DNA of 64,000 nucleotides from Cohaesibacter sp. ES.047 (GTDB taxonomy: Bacteria; Pseudomonadota; Alphaproteobacteria; Rhizobiales; Cohaesibacteraceae). A program made the translations under genes and the position numbers. Every line of letters starts with the position of its first letter. The first letter of the stretch is position 1. This document shows, piece by piece, positions 35,710-46,978 of this stretch. A model generated the notes under the pieces. That model did not search any database, was not told where the DNA came from, and was given only the letters and a program-made list of their open reading frames with translations. Location of the stretch: the NCBI RefSeq assembly GCF_900215505.1, contig NZ_LT907844.1, forward strand, positions 2,452,501 through 2,516,500, in the 5' to 3' direction.

Positions 35710-37725
35710 ATGGCGGAAACCACTTCGAGAATTCTTCAGCTGGACGAGGCGACGATCAACAAGATTGCCGCTGGTGAGGTGGTTGAGCGGCCCGCGAGCG
35801 TGGTCAAGGAACTGGTGGAAAATGCCATTGATGCCGGTGCCGACCGCATCGAGATCGTCACGGCGGGTGGCGGTAAGAATCTCATCCGCGTGCTCGACAA
35901 TGGTGACGGCATGACCCAGCCGGATCTGGGACTTGCGGTGCAGCGACATTGCACCTCCAAGCTTGATCCCGATGACCTCATGGATATCCGGCATCTGGGG
36001 TTTCGCGGCGAAGCGCTGCCTTCCATTGGCTCCATCGCGCGATTGACGATCACGTCACGCCACGCCAGCGAACCCCATGCCTGGGAAATCGCAGTGGAAG
36101 GCGGCAAGGAAAGCAAACCCAAGCCCGCGGCGCTGAATGTCGGGACGCGCATCGAGGTACGCGACTTGTTTTTCTCAACGCCCGCACGGCTGAAGTTCCT
36201 GAAGACCGACAGGGCGGAAAACGCTGCCATCTCCGAAGTGATCAAGCGCGTCGCCATGGCCAATCCCGGCATTCGCTTCACCGTTACCGGTGAGGATCGC
36301 TCGCGACTTGATTATGCATCAGTCAAGGGACCGGACGCTCATCTCGTGCGCATGGGGCAGGTGATGGGTAAGGCCTTTCGCGACAACGCAGTTGAGCTTG
36401 ATGCCCTGCGCGATACGGTGCGTCTCACCGGCTATGCCGGTTTGCCGACCCTCAACCGTGCCAATTCCCTGCAGCAATTCGTTTTCGTCAATGGCCGTCC
36501 CATCCGCGACAAGATGATGCTTGGCGCCATTCGCGGTGCCTATTCGGACTTTCTGGCAGGGGGGCGGCATCCTTGCGTCGTTCTCTTTATCGATCTTGAT
36601 CCGCACGAAGTGGATGTCAATGTCCACCCAACCAAGGCCGATGTCCGGTTCCGGGATTCAGGGCACATTCGCGGCCTTGTCGTCGGGGCCATTCGTCAGG
36701 CCTTGATGGAGGCGGGGCACCGCGCCACCTCGACCGGCGGCACGGCAACCCTTGCAGCCTTGCGCCCGGATGGCATGCGCCATACGCAGGCAACGTCCGG
36801 CGCTGCCCAACCGCAACGTCCGTTCGCACAGCCAAACCGCCCGCTTGATTGGGACTGGCGCCAAAGCCCCTATGCCCCGGCGAGCGATCCGGTCGAGGCT
36901 ACGGCAACGGCCGGACACGATTTGCCGACACACAATGAGCCCTTTAGTGAACGATCGGGTCATGAGATATCGGGGCTCTCCGAGGGCCTTGCCCCGGGCC
37001 ACTGGATGGAGCCTCACGAGGCATCCCTTGATCCGAACGCACCAATCGGGCAGGGGGGGGAATCGCAAGGCCGAATGGCCGATGTCAGCCGTCCGTCGGC
37101 GGACGCCCGCGCGACGATGGCAGAGCCGGACAGCGAAACCTTGAGGCGTCCCCTTGGTGCCGCGCGTGCCCAGATTCACGAGAATTACATCATCACCCAG
37201 ACCGAAGACGGGCTTGTGATCGTCGACCAGCATGCAGCCCACGAACGGTTGGTCTATGAGCGCTTGAAGGCTTCGCTTGAGAAAAAGGGCATTGCCCGTC
37301 AGGGTCTTCTCATTCCCCACGTGGTGGAACTAGAAGAAGATGACGTGGCACGCCTTGAAGCCGCACAGGAAGATCTGGAAGCCCTCGGCTTGACGCTCGA
37401 TGCCTTCGGTCCGGGTGCCGTGGCCGTGCGCGAAACCCCGGCCATTCTTGGCAAACCGGATATTGACCGCCTCGTGCGGGATGTTGCTGACGACCTTGCC
37501 GAATGGGACAAGGCCAGTCGGGTGGAGGAAAAAATCCTCCATGTCGCCGCCACCATGGCCTGTCACGGATCAATCCGTTCGGGGCGACGCCTGCGGCCTG
37601 AAGAAATGGATGCACTGCTTCGCGAAATGGAAGTCACACCGCATTCGGGTCAGTGCAACCATGGCCGCCCCACCTATGTGGAGCTGAAGCTCAGTGACAT
37701 CGAAAGGCTCTTTGGTCGGAGCTGA
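35710..37725 (+). CDS. mutL: DNA mismatch repair protein MutL
   Basis: 671 aa. The GHKL ATPase half (~1-330) has ELVENAIDAGA, DNGDGM, GFRGEALPSIGSIA and the FF-STPARLKFLK loop. A ~140-residue linker rich in Pro, Ala and Gln follows. The C-terminal dimerisation half has DQHAAHERLVYERL, the DQHAx2Ex4E nicking-endonuclease motif, plus ACHGSIRSGRRL and CNHGRPTY zinc-site motifs. So this MutL is of the incising type, expected where MutH is absent. It stands alone, 237 bases after tadA. Confidence 0.96.
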   Translation: MAETTSRILQLDEATINKIAAGEVVERPASVVKELVENAIDAGADRIEIVTAGGGKNLIRVLDNGDGMTQPDLGLAVQRHCTSKLDPDDLMDIRHLGFRGEALPSIGSIARLTITSRHASEPHAWEIAVEGGKESKPKPAALNVGTRIEVRDLFFSTPARLKFLKTDRAENAAISEVIKRVAMANPGIRFTVTGEDRSRLDYASVKGPDAHLVRMGQVMGKAFRDNAVELDALRDTVRLTGYAGLPTLNRANSLQQFVFVNGRPIRDKMMLGAIRGAYSDFLAGGRHPCVVLFIDLDPHEVDVNVHPTKADVRFRDSGHIRGLVVGAIRQALMEAGHRATSTGGTATLAALRPDGMRHTQATSGAAQPQRPFAQPNRPLDWDWRQSPYAPASDPVEATATAGHDLPTHNEPFSERSGHEISGLSEGLAPGHWMEPHEASLDPNAPIGQGGESQGRMADVSRPSADARATMAEPDSETLRRPLGAARAQIHENYIITQTEDGLVIVDQHAAHERLVYERLKASLEKKGIARQGLLIPHVVELEEDDVARLEAAQEDLEALGLTLDAFGPGAVAVRETPAILGKPDIDRLVRDVADDLAEWDKASRVEEKILHVAATMACHGSIRSGRRLRPEEMDALLREMEVTPHSGQCNHGRPTYVELKLSDIERLFGRS

Positions 37726-37775
37726 GCGCCCGTTTTCCCTGCCCTAACACCACCAGCCAGTCCGCAAATCGTGTC

Positions 37776-37811
37776 CGTCATCTCCCTCGTCATCTCCCCC
37801 GTCATCTCTCT
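37776..37811 (+). repeat. Three tandem copies of a 12-base unit
   Basis: cgtcatctccct, cgtcatctcccc and cgtcatctctct follow one another in the gap between mutL and the diacylglycerol kinase gene. Confidence 0.85.
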
Positions 37812-37922
37812 GTCACACGGATCGGGTGTAAGGACGCCAAACGATCCGGTCATTGGGATCTTCCTGAGAATCACACAGTGCTATGTTATTCAGTGCATGT
37901 GTTATAAGGATGGTCCGCCCCT

Positions 37923-37974
37923 GATGAGATGCAGATGCCTGATGAGATTCAGATGCCCGATGAGATTCAGATGG
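37923..37974 (+). repeat. About 2.9 tandem copies of an 18-base unit at the dgkA start
   Basis: gatgagatgcagatgcct, gatgagattcagatgccc and gatgagattcagatgg. The unit is a multiple of three and carries in-frame ATGs, giving the N-terminal repeat MPDEIQMPDEIQM. Confidence 0.88.
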
Positions 37975-38393
37975 ATGACAAGAGTTTGATGGATATGGTC
38001 GAGCAAGACGAGCCAACTGGCCCAACCGCCACCAAACACATACGCCATACCTTCAATGCGGCGCGCTATTCCTTCGCCGGTGCCAAGCGCCTGTTTCAGG
38101 AAACGGCTGCGCAGGCCGAGGCGATCTTCTATGGCGCCCTGATGCTGCTTTATATGTTGATCGGTGCCCGCTTCGAGCATTACGCGATTCTCACCTTCAT
38201 TTTTCTTGTCACAATCGCGGTCGAGGCGCTCAACACCGCCATTGAGGTGCTGGTTGATCATCTCACCAACGAGTTCGCCGAATTTGCACGGCAAGCCAAG
38301 GATCTGGGGTCCTTCGCGGTTTTCTGCACCTTGACGATGATGAGCCTGTTCAGCCTCTATGTGCTCTATGATCTGTTTTTCCCGCCAATCTGA
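37929..38393 (+). CDS. dgkA: Diacylglycerol kinase, DgkA type
   Basis: 154 aa. Residues ~35-150 are the small integral membrane kinase: HTFNAARYSFAGAKRLF surface helix, then three membrane helices with the active-site AIEVLVDHLTNEFAEFARQAKDL region (VEALNTAIE conserved). It phosphorylates diacylglycerol to phosphatidate, recycling lipid released during glucan or lipid A decoration. The N-terminal ~30 residues are an acidic, repeat-derived extension, and the true start could be any of several in-frame ATGs within the repeat (37929, 37935, 37953, 37971). Confidence 0.9.
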   Translation: MQMPDEIQMPDEIQMDDKSLMDMVEQDEPTGPTATKHIRHTFNAARYSFAGAKRLFQETAAQAEAIFYGALMLLYMLIGARFEHYAILTFIFLVTIAVEALNTAIEVLVDHLTNEFAEFARQAKDLGSFAVFCTLTMMSLFSLYVLYDLFFPPI

Positions 38394-38528
38394 CATGGTG
38401 TGACCACGTAGGATCTCTTTGCCATCGCTCAATCATATAGGTGGCAAGATGTCTCAGGCTCTTGTCTTTGTCGCAATCACAAGGCAAGAAGCGTTGGAGA
38501 AGAGCACAAAGTCTGAAAAGGACCGATC

Positions 38529-39062
38529 ATGAGCAATCCGAACCCGAAGCGCATATCCATCCGCAACCATCTCTCGCGGTTGGTGCGCCTGAGAAAACTC
38601 ATTGTCGGATTGGCGCTTTTGGCGCTGTCGCTCTACGTGCTCTTCGGGCCACGCATCGAGGGGGGCAACGTCTACCTGACCCTGTTGATGCTAGCTGCTG
38701 CCTTTATTGCTTTCGGGCTGGGGTGGGTGTGGTTCTCGCACGGGCTGATGGGATGGTCACGCCAGTTCGATTTCGATTTCGAGAAGAATGAGGCGCGTCA
38801 GATCTCGGCTTCGATCCTTGGCCGGTCGCGGCCCTACGTTGTGCCCTTTTCCGAAATCGTCGATTTCGTCATCAAGGAAGGGCCCGTCAGAGGTGAGGGA
38901 GGTCTGACTGCAGAAGCGCTGATTGAAATGAAGGATCCCAGCGGTCGCCCCTTCATGCGCGCCGGCATGTTCGACAGCCGTCAGGAGGCCGAAGAAATGG
39001 TCACGCGCATCAAGGACGCCGTGGCTATGGCGCGGCAACAGGCGGATGCCGAAGGCCGATAG
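38529..39062 (+). CDS. Small membrane protein with two N-terminal helices and a PH-like soluble domain
   Basis: 177 aa. Two helices (~22-41 and ~50-73, LIVGLALLALSLYVLFG) are followed by a soluble part (FDFDFEKNEARQISASILGR, SEIVDFVIKEG, MFDSRQEAEEMVTRI) resembling bacterial PH-like membrane domains. It has the same plan as the protein at 42018, though sequence identity looks low. ATG has AAAAGGACCGATC upstream. Function unknown. Confidence 0.7.
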   Translation: MSNPNPKRISIRNHLSRLVRLRKLIVGLALLALSLYVLFGPRIEGGNVYLTLLMLAAAFIAFGLGWVWFSHGLMGWSRQFDFDFEKNEARQISASILGRSRPYVVPFSEIVDFVIKEGPVRGEGGLTAEALIEMKDPSGRPFMRAGMFDSRQEAEEMVTRIKDAVAMARQQADAEGR

Positions 39063-39068
39063 GCGCCC

Positions 39069-39644
39069 TCAGTTCCCCGAATCAAATCCGACGAGGATTT
39101 CCACATTCCGCTCCTGCGGGCTGGGGATGCCGATGGCTTCGTCGACCTTGGCGAACAAACCTGAACGATCCGGCGGGTTCAGCTGGACAGTGACCTTGTG
39201 CAACTGGCTATAGAGCAGAGTGTCTTCCTGCTTCACCACAATACGCAGCGGCAGGACGGCCTTGCTGTTATCTGAGGATTTTGGTCCGCCAAGAACGCGG
39301 CCGGCAACCCCCACCTTGAGGAACATCTCCGCCCCCAGTGAGGTACACTCCCGAGCGGTCTGTGTGATGGAGGCCTGATAGATCAGCTCGTGCGCATTGC
39401 CTGCGTTGCCGCGCGTGTAGCTTTGATAGGCATTGGTATCCCCAAGAATGGCAATCGTTGGACAATAGCCATTGAGTTTGTTCGCATTGGACAGCACCAA
39501 CTGCGTGGTTTCGTCAACCACCTTACCCGAATTGGACACATCGCTCGCCGTGGTCTGCACGCCGTCTGTGACACATCCCGCCAGGGACAGACCAACAACA
39601 GACAGGGCAACCAGATCACGAAGACGGGAGAGAGACACTGGCAT
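39069..39644 (-). CDS. Putative lipoprotein
   Basis: 191 aa. MPVSLSRLRDLVALSVVGLS precedes LAGC, a clear lipobox with the lipidated Cys at residue 24. The mature part contains CPTIAILGDTNAYQSYTRGN and AGRVLGGPKSSDNSKAVLPLRIVV, β-rich, with two or three further Cys. It is expected in the outer membrane facing the periplasm. The upstream extension in this frame to 40205 is a shadow of ispH. ATG at 39644 follows AAGAGTTGAAT. Family not recognised. Confidence 0.78.
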   Translation of the reverse strand: MPVSLSRLRDLVALSVVGLSLAGCVTDGVQTTASDVSNSGKVVDETTQLVLSNANKLNGYCPTIAILGDTNAYQSYTRGNAGNAHELIYQASITQTARECTSLGAEMFLKVGVAGRVLGGPKSSDNSKAVLPLRIVVKQEDTLLYSQLHKVTVQLNPPDRSGLFAKVDEAIGIPSPQERNVEILVGFDSGN

Positions 39645-39843
39645 ATTCAACTCTTTCTTGACGCACTGACTTGAGCCGCACCATCGCGGCAGACCTGATG
39701 AGCTGTGAGAGCTCAACCTTTTGCCTGCAACTGAGGCCCCAATTGGGCGGAACATATAACACAATTGAATCAAATGGCGAATACTAACAGAATTGCCAAG
39801 GCTTTTTCTCGGGATCTGGAGGCGTTTTCCCGGTCCTAACATC

Positions 39844-39873
39844 TTGACATTGTCCCGGACAATCGCCTTGTTA
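39844..39873 (+). promoter_or_regulatory. Putative ispH promoter with a palindromic operator
   Basis: TTGACA (39844-39849) and TTGTTA (39868-39873), 18 bases apart, frame a perfect 7+1+7 palindrome ATTGTCC-C-GGACAAT (39849-39863). An operator in the spacer would block RNA polymerase. It lies ~90 bases before the ispH start. The -10 match is poor. The rest of the 39645-39959 gap shows no coding frame. Confidence 0.45.
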
Positions 39874-39959
39874 GCAGCAAATAGGAGCGATCCGATCGGG
39901 TCCCGTTCCCAAAAAGCGACCGACATGCGCAGCAAGGCTTGCACCAAGGACAGGACAGT

Positions 39960-40967
39960 ATGAGCGAACAACGCCCCCCACTCGACATCTATCTGTGTGC
40001 CCCGCGCGGCTTTTGCGCGGGCGTTGACCGTGCGATCCAGATCGTAGAGCTGGCGCTGGCCACCTATGGCGCGCCTGTCTATGTTCGCCACGAGATTGTG
40101 CACAACAAGTTCGTGGTCGAGAGCCTCAAGGCCAAGGGCGCGGTTTTCGTCGAGGAACTGGATGAAATCCCCCAGACCAAGCAGCCGGTGATCTTCTCGG
40201 CCCACGGCGTGCCCAAATCGGTGCCCGAGACCGCAAGTGCGATGAATTTCTTCTATCTCGATGCGACCTGCCCACTGGTGTCAAAGGTTCACAAGGAAGC
40301 GATCCTGCACGACAGGCGCGGCCACGAGATCGTGCTCATCGGTCATGCCGGTCACCCCGAGGTCATCGGCACCATGGGGCAGCTTGGCGACAATGTGGTC
40401 AAGCTCATTGAAACCGTGGAAGATGTCGAGGCCTTGGAGCCCAGAGATCCGGAGAATCTTGCCTGGATCACCCAGACAACCCTGTCGGTCGATGACACGG
40501 CTGATATTGTTGCGGCTCTCAAACGTCGCTTTCCCTCCATCAAGGGGCCGAACAAGGACGATATCTGCTACGCCACGACCAACCGTCAGGAAGCCGTCAA
40601 GCAGACGGCCCCTCGTTCTGATGTGATGATCGTGGTGGGGGCACCGAACAGCTCCAATTCGCGCCGTCTGCGCGAGGTCGGCGAACGCGCCGGATGCCGC
40701 CATTCGCTGTTGTTGCAACGGGCATCGGACATCGATTGGGAGAGCCTTGGCGACATTTCCTCCGTGACCATCACGGCAGGCGCATCGGCGCCCGAAATAC
40801 TGGTCAATGAAGTGATCGACGCCTTCTCGGAACGCTATGATGCAAAAGTTGAGACGGTTGTCACCGCCAATGAGGATGTGATCTTCAACATCCCCCGCGA
40901 GTTGCGCGAGGCTGCCATTGCTGCAGGTGTTCTCGAGGCGGGCCCCAAGGCCGAGGCGGTGGGGTGA
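39960..40967 (+). CDS. ispH: 4-hydroxy-3-methylbut-2-enyl diphosphate reductase IspH
   Basis: 335 aa. Last step of the MEP isoprenoid pathway, producing IPP and DMAPP. The three cluster cysteines are in [23 protein letters not shown] and [28 protein letters not shown] closes the active site. ATG 39960 is chosen over an upstream TTG at 39939 because AAGGACAGGACAGT stands before it. It is followed by thrB 78 bases on, an arrangement common in Rhizobiales. Confidence 0.97.
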   Translation: MSEQRPPLDIYLCAPRGFCAGVDRAIQIVELALATYGAPVYVRHEIVHNKFVVESLKAKGAVFVEELDEIPQTKQPVIFSAHGVPKSVPETASAMNFFYLDATCPLVSKVHKEAILHDRRGHEIVLIGHAGHPEVIGTMGQLGDNVVKLIETVEDVEALEPRDPENLAWITQTTLSVDDTADIVAALKRRFPSIKGPNKDDICYATTNRQEAVKQTAPRSDVMIVVGAPNSSNSRRLREVGERAGCRHSLLLQRASDIDWESLGDISSVTITAGASAPEILVNEVIDAFSERYDAKVETVVTANEDVIFNIPRELREAAIAAGVLEAGPKAEAVG

Positions 40968-41045
40968 CCCGGATACCGCCGGTTCACTCTGCCCGGCGCT
41001 GAGCTTTTAGAAAAAACGCAAGAAGAAGAACGAAAGGGGCCCGAT

Positions 41046-42011
41046 ATGGCGGTCTATACCGAGGTCAGCGACGAAGAACTTGACGCCTTCGTGAACAGTT
41101 ACGATGTGGGCTCGCTCACATCTTACAAGGGCATCGCCGAAGGGGTGGAGAATTCCAACTTCCTCGTCCAGACCACGACCGGTCCCTACATCCTCACGCT
41201 CTATGAAAAACGGGTCAATCCAAACGACCTGCCTTTCTTCCTTGGCCTCAAGGAGCATCTTTCCGAGCGCGGCCTCAACTGTCCGACCCCGTTACGCAAC
41301 AAGGAAGGCAAGGCGCTGGGTCATCTCGCTGGCCGTCCTGCCGCCATGGTCACCTTTCTGGAAGGCATGTGGGTCCGGCGGCCCACTGTTCAGCATTGCG
41401 AACAGCTTGGTGTCGCGATGGCAAGGATGCATCAGGCGGGCGAGGATTTCGAATTGAGACGCGAGAACGCGCTCTCGGTGCCCGGCTGGCGGCCTCTTTA
41501 TGCGATGTGTTCCGATCGAGCCGACACGGTGGAGCCGGGACTGAAGGCCGAAATCGCCGCCGAGCTTGATTTCTTTGAAAACAACTGGCCCAAGAACCTG
41601 CCAGAAGGCATTATTCACGCCGATCTTTTCCCGGACAATGTCTTCTTCCTGCGCAATGAGCTTTCCGGCCTTATCGATTTCTATTTTGCCTGCAACGATC
41701 TGCTCGCCTACGACATCGCGATCTGCATCAACGCCTGGTGTTTCGAGCCTGATGACATGTTCAACGTGACCAAGACCCGCGCCTTGCTCAAGGGCTACCA
41801 GTCGGTGCGCAAACTCACGCAGGCTGAATATGACGCCCTGCCGCTGTTGGCCCGGGGGGCGGCCTTGCGCTTCCTGCTCACCCGGCTCTACGATTGGCTG
41901 AATGTGCCGGAAGGCGCGCAAGTCACACCGAAGGATCCGGTGGAGTATCTGAAGAAACTGCGCTTCCACCGCTCGATCCGGTCAGCAGCGGATTATGGTA
42001 TTGAGGGTTGA
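41046..42011 (+). CDS. thrB: Homoserine kinase, APH-fold type (ThrB)
   Basis: 321 aa, cytoplasmic, phosphorylates homoserine for threonine synthesis. It belongs to the choline-kinase-like form used by alphaproteobacteria, not the GHMP form: catalytic loop [13 protein letters not shown] (Brenner-type HxDxxxxN) and metal-binding [11 protein letters not shown], with GVENSNFLV in the nucleotide loop. thrC, the next enzyme in the pathway, is 18 kb further on. GAACGAAAGGGGCC gives the ribosome site. Confidence 0.95.
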   Translation: MAVYTEVSDEELDAFVNSYDVGSLTSYKGIAEGVENSNFLVQTTTGPYILTLYEKRVNPNDLPFFLGLKEHLSERGLNCPTPLRNKEGKALGHLAGRPAAMVTFLEGMWVRRPTVQHCEQLGVAMARMHQAGEDFELRRENALSVPGWRPLYAMCSDRADTVEPGLKAEIAAELDFFENNWPKNLPEGIIHADLFPDNVFFLRNELSGLIDFYFACNDLLAYDIAICINAWCFEPDDMFNVTKTRALLKGYQSVRKLTQAEYDALPLLARGAALRFLLTRLYDWLNVPEGAQVTPKDPVEYLKKLRFHRSIRSAADYGIEG

Positions 42012-42017
42012 GACAGC

Positions 42018-42659
42018 ATGAGCAGATGCGGCACAGGCCACGGCACCAAGGCGAAGGATGATCCATTCCTTTTCCGCAATCACTATCCCCTGCCAGTGAG
42101 GGTGATGGTGGGCCTTTTTGGCTGTGTGCTCTGGCTTTTGCCGTGGTATCTGCTGGTTGCGCCGAACTGGAACCATTTCAGCTGGCTGCTCATCCCATAT
42201 GGCTTTCTGGGCCTTGTCGGTGCGGCTGCGGGAACCTCTTTCCTGCTTTCTGCCATTCTGGGAGAAGCACGGGAAACGCGGCTGGATCTCTCCTGCCAGC
42301 AGCTTGTACAGACGTCCCGTGACTGGCTATTTCGCCAACGCGTAACACGCACCCCCTTCTCGGACATCGCCATCCTTGAGCTCTATCGCCCCTCCTGGGC
42401 GACCGAGGAGACGGTACTGTCGCTGCACCCTGTGCTGGAGAATGGCGACAGTCTGCCTGCTTTCGGGGCCTTTCCCAGCCCTGAGGAAGCCGAAAAGATC
42501 AAGGCCCTGATGGGACATCGCCCTGAAGGAATAGAAGGGCTCGGCATTACGTGGACCAAGATGGAACTGGCTGCCCTCAAGAAATCTCTTCGAGCCCAGA
42601 CGGAAAAGTCGAGCGGTGGCGGGTGCAGTGACACACCGCAGATTCCCACGTTACATTAG
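42018..42659 (+). CDS. Membrane protein with two helices and a C-terminal soluble domain
   Basis: 213 aa, six bases after thrB and so probably in its operon (GAGGGTTGAGA precedes the ATG). Two helices at ~30-52 and ~58-82 (PVRVMVGLFGCVLWLLPWYL) lead to a β-rich PH-like part (TRLDLSCQQLVQTSRDWLF, SDIAILELYRPSW). Same plan as the 38529 protein. It ends in a low-complexity GGGCSDTPQ tail. Function unknown. Confidence 0.68.
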   Translation: MSRCGTGHGTKAKDDPFLFRNHYPLPVRVMVGLFGCVLWLLPWYLLVAPNWNHFSWLLIPYGFLGLVGAAAGTSFLLSAILGEARETRLDLSCQQLVQTSRDWLFRQRVTRTPFSDIAILELYRPSWATEETVLSLHPVLENGDSLPAFGAFPSPEEAEKIKALMGHRPEGIEGLGITWTKMELAALKKSLRAQTEKSSGGGCSDTPQIPTLH

Positions 42660-42676
42660 CTGCCGTTTCGCTAGTC

Positions 42677-43087
42677 TTAACCTGTCGGCAGGGCGTCAAA
42701 GCGGATGACGTCTTCCAGCTTCTCATCCCAGTTGGCGCGAGAGCCTGTAAATATGTGCGCGGTCGGTTCGAGCTCCACGGGCGTATCGAGGCACCCGGCG
42801 GGCACCATGATGCCGCTATTGTCCTGTTGGACACTGGGCAACGCCGCGCCGCAACACTTGCAGAAACTGCGGCTGTGTCGCGTGTCCGGCAGATTGTAGC
42901 GGGCAATCAGGTCCTCGCCAGCTAGCCAAGTCAGATGGGCTGAGTTGCTGAACAGGTTGGATGCGTGGGCTGAGCCGGTACCCTTGCGACAATGGGAGCA
43001 ATGGCACAGGAAGAAGTGCTCGAACGGGCCTTGGATGCGGAAAGAGACCCCGCCGCAAAGACAGCTCCCCTGATGCATGTCTGTCAT
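42677..43087 (-). CDS. GFA family protein (glutathione-dependent formaldehyde-activating fold)
   Basis: 136 aa. The zinc-binding cysteines of the GFA/CENP-V fold are present: GSCLCGGVSF, LCHCSHCRKGTGSAH and FCKCCGAALP. Members of this large family mostly lack proven activity; the founding one links GSH to formaldehyde. The stop is 18 bases from the convergent membrane-protein gene. It follows ialB on the same strand but a terminator separates them. Confidence 0.9.
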   Translation of the reverse strand: MTDMHQGSCLCGGVSFRIQGPFEHFFLCHCSHCRKGTGSAHASNLFSNSAHLTWLAGEDLIARYNLPDTRHSRSFCKCCGAALPSVQQDNSGIMVPAGCLDTPVELEPTAHIFTGSRANWDEKLEDVIRFDALPTG

Positions 43088-43112
43088 GATGAAAAGCCTT
43101 TGAAAAAGAAAA

Positions 43113-43128
43113 GGCCTCAGATGAGGCC
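43113..43128 (-). terminator. Intrinsic terminator of ialB
   Basis: On the minus strand GGCCTC-ATCT-GAGGCC is followed by TTTTCTTTTTC, 25 bases past the ialB stop and before the GFA start. Confidence 0.75.
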
Positions 43129-43152
43129 CTTACCCGTCACGCGAAGAATGGA

Positions 43153-43722
43153 TCACTTCAGCTCTTCGAAGCCAGCCTTGAAGCCGCTGAGGGCGATCGG
43201 AATGCCGATGCCTTCCTCCGGTGTCTGAAAGACGATGAAAGTGGCCGTGCTGCCTTTGCTCATCAGCTCAACCAGCTTGTCGTCCATGATCACTTCGGCG
43301 ATGCAACCTTGAGGCAGACAGCGCACGAACCCTGCACGCCCCACATCGGTATCATCAACCTTGAGGCCAAGCCCGTGCGGCAGCAACACACCAAGCGGCG
43401 TGAGGACGCGCAGAATACGGGCTGACTTGTCCGCAGTGCGCAGCACGATCACGGTGAGGCCCACATTGTCGCGATCCGCAGCGGTTACATACTGCATGAG
43501 GGCGCATTGTTCAGAAGGGGCACCTGGCGGTGTGTCACACCGGATTTCCCACTCGCCATGCACGGAGCGAACCGCGCCTTGTGCAAGGGCGCTGCCGGAA
43601 CCAAGGCCCAGCATTAGCCCAATCGTGCTCAAAAGGAATGCCACTGCCAACAGGGCCGACGTGGCTACACTGCGGGGAAGGCGGTCTTGCGCGCGCTCTT
43701 CTTTCATCGGGATCGTCACCAT
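43153..43722 (-). CDS. Invasion-associated locus B (IalB) family periplasmic protein
   Basis: 189 aa. A basic lead and a hydrophobic segment (ATSALLAVAFLLSTIGLML) with an ALAQG cleavage site form a signal peptide or anchor. The mature domain has the family pattern GEWEIRCDT, CALMQYV, VIVLRTADK, CLPQGCIAEVIMD and a C-terminal GFKAGFEEL; paired Cys should form disulfides in the periplasm. IalB proteins are widespread in Rhizobiales, not only in invasive species, and their role outside Bartonella is unclear. Starts at 43722 or 43707 are possible. Confidence 0.88.
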   Translation of the reverse strand: MVTIPMKEERAQDRLPRSVATSALLAVAFLLSTIGLMLGLGSGSALAQGAVRSVHGEWEIRCDTPPGAPSEQCALMQYVTAADRDNVGLTVIVLRTADKSARILRVLTPLGVLLPHGLGLKVDDTDVGRAGFVRCLPQGCIAEVIMDDKLVELMSKGSTATFIVFQTPEEGIGIPIALSGFKAGFEELK

Positions 43723-43978
43723 GAATGTCTGCTCGAAAAAAGGCCCTGAGACCTCGGGTCCCGTCCTATTTGCCTGATTCGTCGTTCAAATGTCGCATAT
43801 TTGAATGCTCTGTGAGCACTAACCTGCAATTGTGGCAATAAAACATTGGGGATAATGCAACTTTTTCCACCCAATATGGAAAATTACAGATAGGAAAAGT
43901 TAGGTTCTCTCGCGTCTTTTCTGTAAATAGAGACATATTGTCGCACTAATTTCCCAATTTCAAAGGTTGCGACAGACG

Positions 43979-43992
43979 GACGCATATGCGTC
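43979..43992. promoter_or_regulatory. 14-base perfect palindrome upstream of coxB
   Basis: GACGCATATGCGTC, 12 bases before the FNR-type box. It may be a second regulator site; no known consensus was recognised. Confidence 0.4.
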
Positions 43993-44004
43993 AATGGGGG
44001 GTGT

Positions 44005-44018
44005 TTGATCTGGATCAA
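44005..44018. promoter_or_regulatory. FNR/FixK-type box upstream of the cox operon
   Basis: TTGATCTGGATCAA, exact TTGAT-N4-ATCAA, within the larger palindrome TTTGATCTGGATCAAA. It lies 273 bases before the coxB start in a 569-base gap (43723-44291) between divergent ialB and coxB. The AT-rich part (43790-43960) is the likely promoter area. No coding frame was convincing. Confidence 0.65.
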
Positions 44019-44291
44019 ATACCCTCGCGCGAAGGCGCAAGTGAGACAAGAGGCCTGCATCGGAGGAAGCGTTAGCTTGATGCAGGAAAGTGTCGAAAGT
44101 TCGGCATGGTTCGGACCGGAGTGTGATCGCGGCCTTTAGGGGGCGCAAGCGACTCTCCGGTCCCGACCATGTTTGGCAGTGGGCTTAGGTGTTGCACCGG
44201 TTCACGCCACGAAAGACAGCAAAGCAAGCATCAGTGGTGCCCTCGGGTTTTGAGGGCGCGCAGAGCACGCTCGAAAGGGAGGATCAAGAAG

Positions 44292-46837
<2,546 letters not shown>

Positions 46838-46978
46838 GGCAAGGCGTATCGGGGCATTCCAACCAAAGACTGCCCCCACGAGATCCGGGCCCGCCCAAAG
46901 GGGCGCTCCCGACACCCACGCCGGACTGATTGGCATTAATTGATCCGTCCGATTGCTGGTAAGAAAAGGGAGAGTGAC

